From assembly GCF_003074135.1 (NCBI RefSeq), contig NZ_PPDK01000001.1, positions 930,001 to 994,000 of the forward strand: DNA of 64,000 bases, read 5' to 3'. Source of the stretch: Euzebya tangerina (GTDB lineage Bacteria; Actinomycetota; Nitriliruptoria; Euzebyales; Euzebyaceae). Both the position numbers and the translations under genes were made by a program. The notes under the pieces were generated by a model. That model saw only the letters and a program-made list of their open reading frames with translations. It made no database searches and had not been told where the DNA came from. Shown piece by piece: positions 55,071-62,868 of this stretch. Numbering within the stretch: the first letter of the stretch is position 1; the number at the start of each line of letters is the position of its first letter.

Positions 55071-56018
55071 TCAGAACATCGGCGCGATGGACTCCTCGGG
55101 GCTGAAGGTCCGGTCCAGCTCAGCCAGCAGGTCCGCGGAGAGATCCAGATCCACCGCGGCGACGTTGTTGTCGAGGTTGGCGACCTTGCGGGTGCCGGCG
55201 ATGGGGACCAGGTTCGGCCGCTGGTGGAGCAGCCAGGCCAGGGCCAACGTCGCCGGATGGACCCCCTCGCGAGCGGCGATGTCGGTGAACGCGTCAGCCA
55301 CCTGGGCCACCCGGCTTCCGGCGTCACCGGCGAATCGCGGCATCCATGACCGCATGTCCCCGGCCTCCACGCCCGGCTTGGCGCCGGCCAGGATCCCGTT
55401 GGCCAGCGGGCTGTAGGCGACCAGGGCGATGCCCAACTCGTCCAGCAGGTCCAGTCGCCCGTCATCCTCTGGCTCTCGCCACAGCAGGGAGTACTGGTCC
55501 TGGGACGCGCTGATCGGGTGCATGGCGTGACACCGACGGATGTCCTCCAGTGCCATGTTCGAGACGCCGAGGTGACGCACGGTGCCGTCCTGGACGAACG
55601 TCGCCATCGTCCCGTAGGAGGACTCGACGTCGACATCCGGATCGGGCGCGTGGAGGTAGTACAGGTCGATGTGGTCCACGCCCAGTGCGGTGAGGCTGGC
55701 CTCCAGGTCGCGGCGCAGTCCCGCCGGGCTGCCGTCCACCTGGATGTCCGGAGGGTTACCGGTCAGGCCGCCCTTGGTCGCAAGGATCACGCCGTCGCGC
55801 CGGCCGTCCAGGGCCCGTCCGATCAGGGCCTCGTTGTGCCCGTCGCCATAGAGCCGAGCCGTGTCGATCAGCGTCACGCCACGCTCGATGGCGGCGTGCA
55901 GCGTCCTGATCGAATCGTCGTCATCAACCTGCCCGTAGATGTCGGGTGAGAGCACCATGGCGCCGTACCCGATCGCCGACACCGCGGGTCCGTTCGTCCC
56001 CAACGTCCGGTGCTCCAT
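55071..56018 (-). CDS. Aldo/keto reductase
   Basis: A 315-residue AKR: catalytic tetrad in IDTARLYGDGHNE (Asp, Tyr), ILATKGG (Lys) and LYYLHAP (His). NADPH-dependent carbonyl reduction; substrate unknown. ATG 56018 is chosen; the longer frame reaches into the TetR promoter region. It is divergent from the TetR gene, with an inverted repeat between them (56044-56086) suggesting repression by that regulator. Confidence 0.92.
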   Translation of the reverse strand: MEHRTLGTNGPAVSAIGYGAMVLSPDIYGQVDDDDSIRTLHAAIERGVTLIDTARLYGDGHNEALIGRALDGRRDGVILATKGGLTGNPPDIQVDGSPAGLRRDLEASLTALGVDHIDLYYLHAPDPDVDVESSYGTMATFVQDGTVRHLGVSNMALEDIRRCHAMHPISASQDQYSLLWREPEDDGRLDLLDELGIALVAYSPLANGILAGAKPGVEAGDMRSWMPRFAGDAGSRVAQVADAFTDIAAREGVHPATLALAWLLHQRPNLVPIAGTRKVANLDNNVAAVDLDLSADLLAELDRTFSPEESIAPMF

Positions 56019-56043
56019 CTGGCTCCCTTCCGACCCTGGAGAA

Positions 56044-56086
56044 CGATCTGTCTCCCTGTGCGAGGGGAACTGTAGGAGACAGATCG
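56044..56086. promoter_or_regulatory. Inverted repeat, probable TetR operator
   Basis: CGATCTGTCTCC at 56044-56055 is perfectly inverted as GGAGACAGATCG at 56075-56086. The right arm also sits in a second pair, CTGTAG (56070-56075) / CTACAG (56089-56094), around AGACAGATCGGTCT. It lies between the divergent aldo/keto reductase and TetR genes, the expected place for an autoregulatory operator. Confidence 0.65.
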
Positions 56087-56101
56087 GTCTACAGTCAAGG
56101 G

Positions 56102-56704
56102 ATGAGCCAGCAGACCGAGCAGCGACCGGTGATCGACCGCCTTCTCGAGGCCGCATCGGGGCTCTTCTACGAGCAGGGCTACGCGGCCACCGGCATCGAT
56201 CAGATCGTGCAGCGCTCCGGCGTCGCCAAGCGAACGCTGTATCGACACTTCCCATCGAAGGACGACCTGATCGTGGCCTACCTCCGGCGGACCGATGCGG
56301 CGTTCACCCGGTGGCTCGACGCCGAGGTCGCCCGGGCGGCAGAGCGGGCGGGGACGCTTACTCCAACCGACGAGCTCCGGCTGCTGCTCGAGCTCATCCA
56401 GGTGAAGGCCGTCTCACCGAGCTGCGCTGGCTGCACCTTCCAGGGTGCGGCGGCCGAGTTCCCCGACGCCGCTCATCAGGTCCACGCCGTCGCGAAGCAG
56501 CACAAGGATGCGCTTCGGGCGCGGCTGACTGGGCTGGCGGAGCGCGCCGGGCTGGCTGAGCCGGCGCGTCTTGCCGATGAGCTCCTCCTGCTGATCGACG
56601 GGGCGTGGGCCGCGGCTCGGATGTATCGCGGCGTGACGGGATCCCCGGCCGCGGTTCTTCGTCACGCTGCCGCCGCGGTCATCGCGGCACACCGGACGCG
56701 GTGA
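56102..56704 (+). CDS. TetR-family regulator
   Basis: A 200-residue TetR protein: N-terminal helix-turn-helix region RLLEAASGLFYEQGYAATGIDQIVQRSGVAKRTLYRHFPSKDDLIVAY, then a helical ligand-binding domain with a CAGCTFQGAAAEF segment as in the LmrA/YxaF subgroup. ATG 56102 starts 15 bp after the inverted repeat. It probably represses itself and the divergent aldo/keto reductase. Confidence 0.93.
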   Translation: MSQQTEQRPVIDRLLEAASGLFYEQGYAATGIDQIVQRSGVAKRTLYRHFPSKDDLIVAYLRRTDAAFTRWLDAEVARAAERAGTLTPTDELRLLLELIQVKAVSPSCAGCTFQGAAAEFPDAAHQVHAVAKQHKDALRARLTGLAERAGLAEPARLADELLLLIDGAWAAARMYRGVTGSPAAVLRHAAAAVIAAHRTR

Positions 56705-56717
56705 GGTCGGCGGCGCC

Positions 56718-57329
56718 TCAGCCAGGATCGATGGCATCGAGGATCACGCGCAGGCCGCGGTCGAACTCCTGGTCCAGGCTGAAGCGGGTCCGCTCCATTG
56801 CGTCCCGCAGCCGGGTGAGGTGCGGGAGTTCGTCGGCGCCCACCTGACCATCGTCGTCTGATTGCTGACGGAGACCGACCTCCTGCAGCACGTGGCCGTA
56901 GACGAAGCTGTCCAGCAGCCAGAACGCGTGCGCCGCCTCCTCGATCGAGAACCCGGCGGTGAGGAGGACACCCAGCACCGCGTCCAGGTAGCGAAGGCGG
57001 ACCGGACCGGTGACGCCACGCTCCTCGAGCAGCCCGAGCGCCCAGGAGTGTCGGCCGAGCACGGTCCGGGCGGAGGCGGCACGGCGCTCCATGGCCTCGC
57101 GCCAACCCACCCCTTCGGCGGGCACGTCGATCTGGGCGATGACGTGGTCGAGCATGGCCGAGACCATCGCGTCCTTGTCGGGCACGTGCTTGTACAGCGA
57201 CATGGCTGTGACGCCCAGCTCGCTGCCCAGTCGACGCATGGTGAGCGCGTCCAGGCCGTGCTGGTCAGCGATCTCGAGGGCGGCCCGGATGACGCGGTCG
57301 CGGGTGAGCGGCGGGCGGGTCGGGGCCAT
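56718..57329 (-). CDS. TetR-family regulator (TetR_C-type)
   Basis: A 203-residue TetR protein starting at ATG 57329 (MAPTRPPLTRDRVIRAALEIADQHG) with HTH LTMRRLGSELGVTAMSLYKHVPDKDAMV and a TetR class C-terminal domain. Divergent from a small membrane protein gene at 57410; the gap holds a perfect 12-bp inverted repeat. The open frame extends upstream over that operator, so ATG 57329 is preferred. Confidence 0.92.
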   Translation of the reverse strand: MAPTRPPLTRDRVIRAALEIADQHGLDALTMRRLGSELGVTAMSLYKHVPDKDAMVSAMLDHVIAQIDVPAEGVGWREAMERRAASARTVLGRHSWALGLLEERGVTGPVRLRYLDAVLGVLLTAGFSIEEAAHAFWLLDSFVYGHVLQEVGLRQQSDDDGQVGADELPHLTRLRDAMERTRFSLDQEFDRGLRVILDAIDPG

Positions 57330-57340
57330 GGAATTGCAGA

Positions 57341-57382
57341 GTTTACTTAGTATCCCTAGGGTGTCAGGATTACTAAGTAAAC
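57341..57382. promoter_or_regulatory. Inverted-repeat operator between TetR and the DUF6326-like gene
   Basis: GTTTACTTAGTA at 57341-57352 is perfectly inverted as TACTAAGTAAAC at 57371-57382, with an 18-bp spacer. Low GC in a GC-rich region and its position between divergent genes make it a strong operator candidate for the TetR protein, overlapping both promoters. Confidence 0.8.
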
Positions 57383-57409
57383 CTCTCTCGCACCGAATCG
57401 AGGCCACTC

Positions 57410-57820
57410 GTGACCGACACCATCACCGCCGACCGTCCGCTGGACCCGCGCCTGCAGATCGCAGGCCTGTGGACCGCGGTCCTCCTCGTCTTCGCCTTCG
57501 TGGACCTGTTCAGCCTCTACCGCCCGGACGTGCGGGCAGAGCTGGCCGAGGGAACGCTGGCCGGGTTCGAGATCGGGGAGCCCTTCTTGCTGTCCGCAAC
57601 CCTGTACGTGGCCATCCCGAGCGTGATGGTGGCGCTGACCCTGCTGCTGCCCCGGCGCATGAACCGAGGGCTGAACATCGCCCTTGGTGTGATCTACGTC
57701 GCGACCATCATCGGGGCGGCCATCGGCGAGATGGCGTACTACCTGGTCGGCAGTGTCATCGAGGTCGTCCTGCTCGCCGTGCTGATCGTGATCGCGTGGC
57801 GCTGGCCTCGGCCAGCCTGA
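57410..57820 (+). CDS. Four-helix membrane protein (DUF6326-like)
   Basis: A 136-residue protein with four hydrophobic helices (GLWTAVLLVFAFVDLFSLY, SATLYVAIPSVMVALTLLL, ALGVIYVATIIGAAIGEMAYY, IEVVLLAVLIVIAWRW). The pattern resembles the DUF6326 family; function unknown. The GTG start at 57410 is 28 bp after the operator, so it is the likely target of the divergent TetR. Confidence 0.7.
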   Translation: MTDTITADRPLDPRLQIAGLWTAVLLVFAFVDLFSLYRPDVRAELAEGTLAGFEIGEPFLLSATLYVAIPSVMVALTLLLPRRMNRGLNIALGVIYVATIIGAAIGEMAYYLVGSVIEVVLLAVLIVIAWRWPRPA

Positions 57821-57858
57821 TCGGTGGTCCCACGCGCGGGGCCACCTACCCTGACGGT

Positions 57859-58278
57859 GTGACCGAGCCGGACCTCCCCTCCCGCCCGATCCGGTGGTTG
57901 TGGCTGCTGGGTGGGCTGGTCTGCGTGGGCATCGGCGGGGTCGGTGTGGTCGTGCCGGGCCTGCCGACCACCATCTTCTTCATCCTGGCGGCGGCCGCGT
58001 TCACGCGATCCAGCCCTCGGCTGTACCGCTGGGTGCTCGAGCTGCCGGGCATCGGCCGGCACGTCGCGGACTACCGCAGCGGACTCGGGATGCCACGACG
58101 GGCCAAGATCGCGGCCATCACCTGCATCGTGGTGTTCGCCGGTGGCGCCGAGCTCTTCGTCCTGACCCACCCGGTGGCGCGGATCCTGGTGGCCGTCGTC
58201 GCCCTGGCCGGGATCGCCTACATCCTGCGGATCCCGACCAAGCTCACCGACGAGCTGTCGGAGACGGCAGCCCGCTAG
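57859..58278 (+). CDS. DUF454/YbaN-family membrane protein
   Basis: A 139-residue protein with the family opening LLGGLVCVGIGGVGVVVPGLPTTIFFILAAAAFTRSSPRLYRWVLELP and three hydrophobic helices. Inner membrane protein of unknown function. GTG 57859. It is followed without a gap by the alkyltransferase-like gene. Confidence 0.85.
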   Translation: MTEPDLPSRPIRWLWLLGGLVCVGIGGVGVVVPGLPTTIFFILAAAAFTRSSPRLYRWVLELPGIGRHVADYRSGLGMPRRAKIAAITCIVVFAGGAELFVLTHPVARILVAVVALAGIAYILRIPTKLTDELSETAAR

Positions 58279-58659
58279 GTGAACGACGTCGAACCGGTTC
58301 GGACCAGCAGGGGACTACCCTTGCGCGTGATGGTGCCCAGACCGCCTCGCCCGCCCGGTGCGCACGACTCGAGGCCGCTCGACACCCCGACCCTCTTCCA
58401 GACGAGGGTCATCGCCGTCGTGACGAACCTTCCCGCCGGAGAGGTGATGACCTACGCCGAAGTAGCGGTCGAGGCTGGGCACCCGGGCGCCGGTCAGGCG
58501 GTCGCCAACGTCCTGCGTCGCGTCGAGGGCCTGCCCTGGTGGCGGGTCATCCCCTCGACCGGTCGGCTGTACCGCACCCACGCGCCGACCCAGGGACCGT
58601 TGCTGCAGTCCGAGGGCGTGGACGTCGGCGAGGACCGCTGGGTGAGGCCCGCAGGCTGA
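58279..58659 (+). CDS. Alkyltransferase-like (ATL) DNA-damage recognition protein
   Basis: A 126-residue MGMT-domain protein. It has the DNA-binding MTYAEVAVEAG with the tyrosine used to flip the base, RVEGLPWWRVI, and the tail typical of O6-alkylguanine recognition. The catalytic PCHRV cysteine is replaced by tryptophan (PWWRV), so it cannot remove alkyl groups; ATL proteins instead bind O6-alkylguanine and direct nucleotide-excision repair. GTG 58279 follows the previous stop directly. Confidence 0.88.
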   Translation: MNDVEPVRTSRGLPLRVMVPRPPRPPGAHDSRPLDTPTLFQTRVIAVVTNLPAGEVMTYAEVAVEAGHPGAGQAVANVLRRVEGLPWWRVIPSTGRLYRTHAPTQGPLLQSEGVDVGEDRWVRPAG

Positions 58660-58664
58660 GCTCC

Positions 58665-59150
58665 TCAGATGGGCCCGATCCGGCCCTCGTCGATCTCGTC
58701 CAGCAACTGCTCCACCGAGCGCGTGACCATGTCGAGCACCTCCTCGAACCCGTCGGCCCCGCCGTAGTAGGGGTCCGGCACGTCCCGGTCGGTGCCGGCT
58801 TCGGCGTCCCACTCGCGCAGCAGCCGGATGGGGGGTGGATCCTCGACTCCTGCGGCAGCCGCCTGCAGGTCGGCCAGGTTCGCCCGGTCCATCGCCAGGA
58901 CCAGGTCAAGCCGTCCGAAGTCGTCGGGATCGAACTTCCTCGCCCGCCCGTCCAGCGCGATGCCCCGGTCGGCTGCCGCTTCCGTGGCTCGGCGATCGGG
59001 CGGGTTGCCCACGTGGTAGGCACCGGTCCCCGCGCTCTCCACCTCGACGTCCATCTGGTCTCGCTCGGCCAGCAGGTGCCGGGCGACGCCCTCAGCCGTC
59101 GGGGAGCGACAGATGTTGCCGAGGCACACGAAGCTGATGCGGGTCGTCAT
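58665..59150 (-). CDS. Low-molecular-weight protein-tyrosine phosphatase
   Basis: A 161-residue LMW-PTP: P-loop VCLGNICRSPTAE with the nucleophile cysteine and arginine, and the general-acid DPYYGG region. It removes phosphate from protein tyrosines or arginines, and in some bacteria controls capsule or virulence. ATG 59150; residues upstream are non-conserved. Confidence 0.93.
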   Translation of the reverse strand: MTTRISFVCLGNICRSPTAEGVARHLLAERDQMDVEVESAGTGAYHVGNPPDRRATEAAADRGIALDGRARKFDPDDFGRLDLVLAMDRANLADLQAAAAGVEDPPPIRLLREWDAEAGTDRDVPDPYYGGADGFEEVLDMVTRSVEQLLDEIDEGRIGPI

Positions 59151-59217
59151 GCCCGCAGCGTACTCAGCGGCCTCAACCCCCTCTCCGGCGGCGACGCCCA
59201 TGGAATGGTCGGCACGC

Positions 59218-59706
59218 TCAGGATCTGCGGGCGGCATGCTCGCCGGACTGCAACTGCGAGAGCAGCACCCGTGCTCGACGGTGTGCCATTACGCTCCGAC
59301 GCAGCAGAAGGATCCCTCCGGTGAGCGCGACCGCACCCAGACAACCGATGGTCACCGCGATCCCGGGCTCGTCCCGAGCGATGGCGATCCAGGTTCCACC
59401 GATGACCGCCACGGCGGTGAAGAGCGTTGCCATGCCGCTGCTGACCACCCGGTCCCACAGCAGCAGGGGCACGCGTCGGGTCAGCCGCCACCCGGCGAAG
59501 AGGGCCCACGCGAAGCCGGCGGTCGCCACCGAGGTCAAGGCCACCGTGGTGCGAAGCGGTAGCGGCTGCGGCTCGGTCAGCAGCAGCGCCGTGACGAGCG
59601 TCCCTTGGACCAGGCCCGCGGCTCCCAGGGCCAGCAGGCCGATCAGCCGAGGACGGGAGAGCTGGGTGGTCAGCAGGCGGTCGACATCAAGTGAGTGTGC
59701 GGTCAT
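59218..59706 (-). CDS. Small membrane protein coupled to an ECF sigma factor
   Basis: A 162-residue protein with four hydrophobic helices (LIGLLALGAAGLVQGTLVTALLL, VALTSVATAGFAWALFAGW, ATLFTAVAVIGGTWIAIA, IAVTIGCLGAVALTGGILLL). It overlaps the sigma gene by 4 bases, as anti-sigma factors often do, but the usual zinc HxxxCxxC motif is absent. It may be an unusual anti-sigma factor or a target. Confidence 0.75.
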   Translation of the reverse strand: MTAHSLDVDRLLTTQLSRPRLIGLLALGAAGLVQGTLVTALLLTEPQPLPLRTTVALTSVATAGFAWALFAGWRLTRRVPLLLWDRVVSSGMATLFTAVAVIGGTWIAIARDEPGIAVTIGCLGAVALTGGILLLRRSVMAHRRARVLLSQLQSGEHAARRS

Positions 59707-60260
59707 GAGAGCTCCTCGTGGGTGGCGGTCGTGAACATGCGCGTGCGAGCGCGGGCCAGCCGCGACTTGACCGTGCCGGCTGGGATCTCCAGCTCGTCGG
59801 CGATGGCGGTCACGCTGCGGTCCTCCAGGTAGAAGAGGCGAACGACTCGTCGCTCGTGGCGGGGGAGGGTGCGGATGAGCCGGTCGACGGTCTCCCGGCT
59901 GGCCAGTGCTGTCGGATGGTCGTCCTCGATCGGGACGTCCTCGACGGTGCCGAGGTCCTCACGGCGTCGCTGGCGGCGACGATGACCGTCCGCGACGCCA
60001 CGACGAGCGATGGTGAACAGCCATGGCACGAAGCGATCCGGCTGCTGCAGATCGGCCAGATTCCTGAGGACCGCAACCCAGACGTCCTGTGCCACGTCAT
60101 CGGCGATCTGGTCGGTTGGGAGCCGGCGTCGAAGGTAGGTCCAGACGGGCTCCTGCCACCGCTCGATGAGGCACACCAGCGCGGCTCGCTCGCCCAGTTG
60201 AGCGCGGAGGACCAGCACCTGATCCTGGGCGGGTCCATCGTTGGTTCGATCGGTTGTCAC
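59703..60260 (-). CDS. ECF sigma factor
   Basis: A 185-residue group 4 sigma factor: region 2 (DDVAQDVWVAVLRNLADLQQPDRFVPWLFTIARRGVADGHRR) and region 4 (LPRHERRVVRLFYLEDRSVTAIADELEIPAGTVKSRLARARTRM). It directs RNA polymerase to stress-type promoters. It overlaps the membrane protein gene and follows the CocE gene by 76 bp on the same strand. Confidence 0.93.
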   Translation of the reverse strand: MTTDRTNDGPAQDQVLVLRAQLGERAALVCLIERWQEPVWTYLRRRLPTDQIADDVAQDVWVAVLRNLADLQQPDRFVPWLFTIARRGVADGHRRRQRRREDLGTVEDVPIEDDHPTALASRETVDRLIRTLPRHERRVVRLFYLEDRSVTAIADELEIPAGTVKSRLARARTRMFTTATHEELS

Positions 60261-60336
60261 GCCGGTTCAGTCGTCACGACCCGTCGGTCAGGTTCCACGA
60301 ACTCGGCCGACGTTGCCGTCACGTCGGGCAACCGGG

Positions 60337-61965
60337 TCAGGTCGCGAGTGGCAGGGACAACCGGAGACCGTCGGGGAGCACCATCCTGGTCGGGCCGGCG
60401 ATCGTCGTCTGGCGGGGATCGGCGACGCCGTGACCCAGGTTGCGATCGTGAGCGGGAAAGGAGCCGCCGGCCACGATCAGGCGCAGCCGGGTTCCCCGAT
60501 CGAACAGGTGGCACACGGGATGCAGCTCAACCGTCGCCGTCGTGACATCGCCGGCGTCGTGGATGCGCGTGAACCCCTCGCAGATGCTGACGCAGCGAGC
60601 ATCGGGATCCACCTGTGCCAGGACCACCGACAGGTCGGCGAGCCCCGTGTCAGCCGTGACGGGGACGGTCACCGTCGGGGCACCGGCCAGGAGTGTGGGT
60701 CGCTCCACCGGCTCGGAGTCGAAGATCAGCAGGTCCGGCCGCGCCAGGCGACCATCGAGCCGGCGTGCGCCCGGCTCCGCGGTCAGCGTCCGGCCGGCCA
60801 GCGTCGGGGTCGGGTCGGTGGGGTCGTACACCAGGGTCGCGCCCGCCGCCGGCTCCGACGCCCCGTCGGTCAGCCGCCCGTGGGCCCCGTACCAGGTGCG
60901 CGCGGTCGTCGGTGGTGGCCACGCAGCGGGCGACCACCAGCCCTCGGCGCCGCTGACCCAGACGCGGGTCGGCGGCCCGTCGCCGGGGTCGGCCCCGCGG
61001 AGGTGGACGTCGGCATGTCGTCGGGCGAGCCGCATCGACGTCGTCTGCTGCCGGGGGTCCATGTGCCCCCAGGGCCCCACGACCAGGCCCGTCGGCCGCA
61101 CCGTGGCCTGGGCATCGTGGTCGGGGATCTGGTGGTGGACGAACAGATCCCACCAGCCCGTCGAGTGCACCGTCGGCGGGGCGTGATCCCGATGGCCGCT
61201 GTGGTCGGCGCCGGCCCAGTACGGATCCTCAGGGTCTGGATGGTCGGCCCACGCTCGCCACACCGGTGACGACCGTCCCAGGAAGAGCCGGTCCAACTCG
61301 AGCACGGGCAGCGTTCGGAGCGCCGCAACGAACGCCTGGTCGGCGCGGCGGGCGTCCAGCAGGATGCGGGCGCGCTCCAGACCGCCGAGCTCCTCCGACA
61401 CCATGGCGTGCAGCGAGCGGATCCAGCGCATCGAGGTCTCGACGTGCAGGATGCCGCGCGGGTCGGGCAGCCCCAGTCGACTGTGGGTCGCTCCCAGGGC
61501 CAGGGCGTCGACCTGGCCCGGCGCTCCTGCGGAGGCCGCCCAGGCCGTGGCGCCGACGTAGCTGATCCCCCACGCCATGAGCCCGCCCGCGAACCACGGC
61601 TGGTCGCGCACCCACTCCACGGTTCGCGCCCCGTCGGTGCGCTCGTCGATCGCCGGGATGAACTCGCCCTCCGAGCCGAAGCGGCCGCGAACGTCCTGGA
61701 CGACGACCGCGTAGCCCAGTGCCGCCAGCCACCGTGCTTGCACGACGACGGGGACGCCCGTGATGCCGGTCATGCCGTACGGCGTCCGGATGAGCACCGC
61801 GGGCACCCGCTGGGCGTTGCCGGGCCGGTACACGCGCGTGCCGAGGCGCGCCCCGTCGGGCATCTCAACCCGGTGCTCGTCGTAGGTGACTGTGGTTGCG
61901 CGGATCGGGGCGGCCAGCGGTGTGGGGAGGTGGTCGGTCAGCGGCATCACGAGGTCATCGATCAC
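60337..61965 (-). CDS. CocE/NonD-family serine hydrolase (S15)
   Basis: A 542-residue hydrolase: N-terminal S15 domain with VRDQPWFAGGLMAWGISYVGATAW, nucleophile S135 in GISYVG, a DVRGRFGSEGEF segment, and a C-terminal jelly-roll domain. Family members cleave acyl esters or N-terminal dipeptides; the substrate is unknown. It begins 7 bp after the endonuclease/exonuclease-type gene, so it is probably co-transcribed. Confidence 0.88.
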   Translation of the reverse strand: MIDDLVMPLTDHLPTPLAAPIRATTVTYDEHRVEMPDGARLGTRVYRPGNAQRVPAVLIRTPYGMTGITGVPVVVQARWLAALGYAVVVQDVRGRFGSEGEFIPAIDERTDGARTVEWVRDQPWFAGGLMAWGISYVGATAWAASAGAPGQVDALALGATHSRLGLPDPRGILHVETSMRWIRSLHAMVSEELGGLERARILLDARRADQAFVAALRTLPVLELDRLFLGRSSPVWRAWADHPDPEDPYWAGADHSGHRDHAPPTVHSTGWWDLFVHHQIPDHDAQATVRPTGLVVGPWGHMDPRQQTTSMRLARRHADVHLRGADPGDGPPTRVWVSGAEGWWSPAAWPPPTTARTWYGAHGRLTDGASEPAAGATLVYDPTDPTPTLAGRTLTAEPGARRLDGRLARPDLLIFDSEPVERPTLLAGAPTVTVPVTADTGLADLSVVLAQVDPDARCVSICEGFTRIHDAGDVTTATVELHPVCHLFDRGTRLRLIVAGGSFPAHDRNLGHGVADPRQTTIAGPTRMVLPDGLRLSLPLAT

Positions 61966-61972
61966 GACGTCA

Positions 61973-62767
61973 TCAGATGTCGAGAATCAGTGCACGGTGA
62001 TCACTGACCTCGGGGTGGTCGAGGACCTGGAACGCCGCGACGGCAGCCGTATCGGATACCAACAGGTAGTTGGCGTGACGGACCTGCTTGGGATAGTGGG
62101 AGGTGCGGGTGTCGGCCGTCCCGACCAGATCGGTCAGGCCGATCTCGGCCAGCACGTCGAAGGTCTCGCTGTCCGGCAGCAGGTTGAAGTCGCCTACGAC
62201 CACGATCAGGTCGTCGGGCTCCTGGGCCCACACGATCAGGTCGCGCAGCGCCTTGGCCTGTGCACGTCGGGCGGCCGTGTCGCCCTTGCCCTCGGCATCT
62301 CGCACGCCGTGCAGATGGGCGATGAGGACCCCTCGGTGGGCATCCCGGTCGATGACTCGGACGGTTTGGGCCAGGCGCGGGCGGTGCGACGCTGGCCAGG
62401 TGTCGCGGTGGTCGGTGAAGGCCCCGGTGATCGGCGCGGTGGCCTGACCGACGACCGGCAGGCGGTCGGCGATGAACAGGGCCAGACCGAAGTCCTGACG
62501 GTGGATGATCCCGTCCCGGTCGACGGGGCCGGCGTCGTGTGCCACGAAGGACGCCTGGTGGTCGGGCAGCAGGCCACGGATGTCGCCGAACAGGTCGGCG
62601 CGCTGGGACTGCGCGTGCTCGCCGTCGTCGTAGGCGACCCAGCCGTCCAGTCCGGGACTCCGCGTGACTTCCTGCACACAGAGCACGTCAGCCCCGCAGG
62701 TGGGAAGCCAGGCGGCCAGCGGTTCGAAGAGGGTCCCGCACCAGGCGTTGAGCGAGACGATGCGCAT
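61973..62767 (-). CDS. Endonuclease/exonuclease/phosphatase-family protein
   Basis: A 264-residue EEP-fold enzyme: MRIVSLNAWCGTLFEPL, catalytic VLCVQEVTR, VVGDFNLLPDSE and SDHRALILDI motifs complete. It may act on DNA, phosphoinositides or other phosphoesters. ATG 62767; GTG 62776 is also possible. It is 101 bp after the blh stop on the same strand. Confidence 0.9.
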   Translation of the reverse strand: MRIVSLNAWCGTLFEPLAAWLPTCGADVLCVQEVTRSPGLDGWVAYDDGEHAQSQRADLFGDIRGLLPDHQASFVAHDAGPVDRDGIIHRQDFGLALFIADRLPVVGQATAPITGAFTDHRDTWPASHRPRLAQTVRVIDRDAHRGVLIAHLHGVRDAEGKGDTAARRAQAKALRDLIVWAQEPDDLIVVVGDFNLLPDSETFDVLAEIGLTDLVGTADTRTSHYPKQVRHANYLLVSDTAAVAAFQVLDHPEVSDHRALILDI

Positions 62768-62868
62768 GAGAGACACCGTATCGGCGACCGACCTCGTCGT
62801 TGCGAGTTATGTCCTCGTGAGCGGGATCGTTGTGGCCTGGTCGAAGCCCGTGCGTCCTGCTGCTCTGC

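Noticed and set aside
53708-55636. 642-codon minus-strand ORF spanning the MFS and aldo/keto reductase genes
   Set aside because: Out of frame with both conserved proteins; low-complexity shadow.
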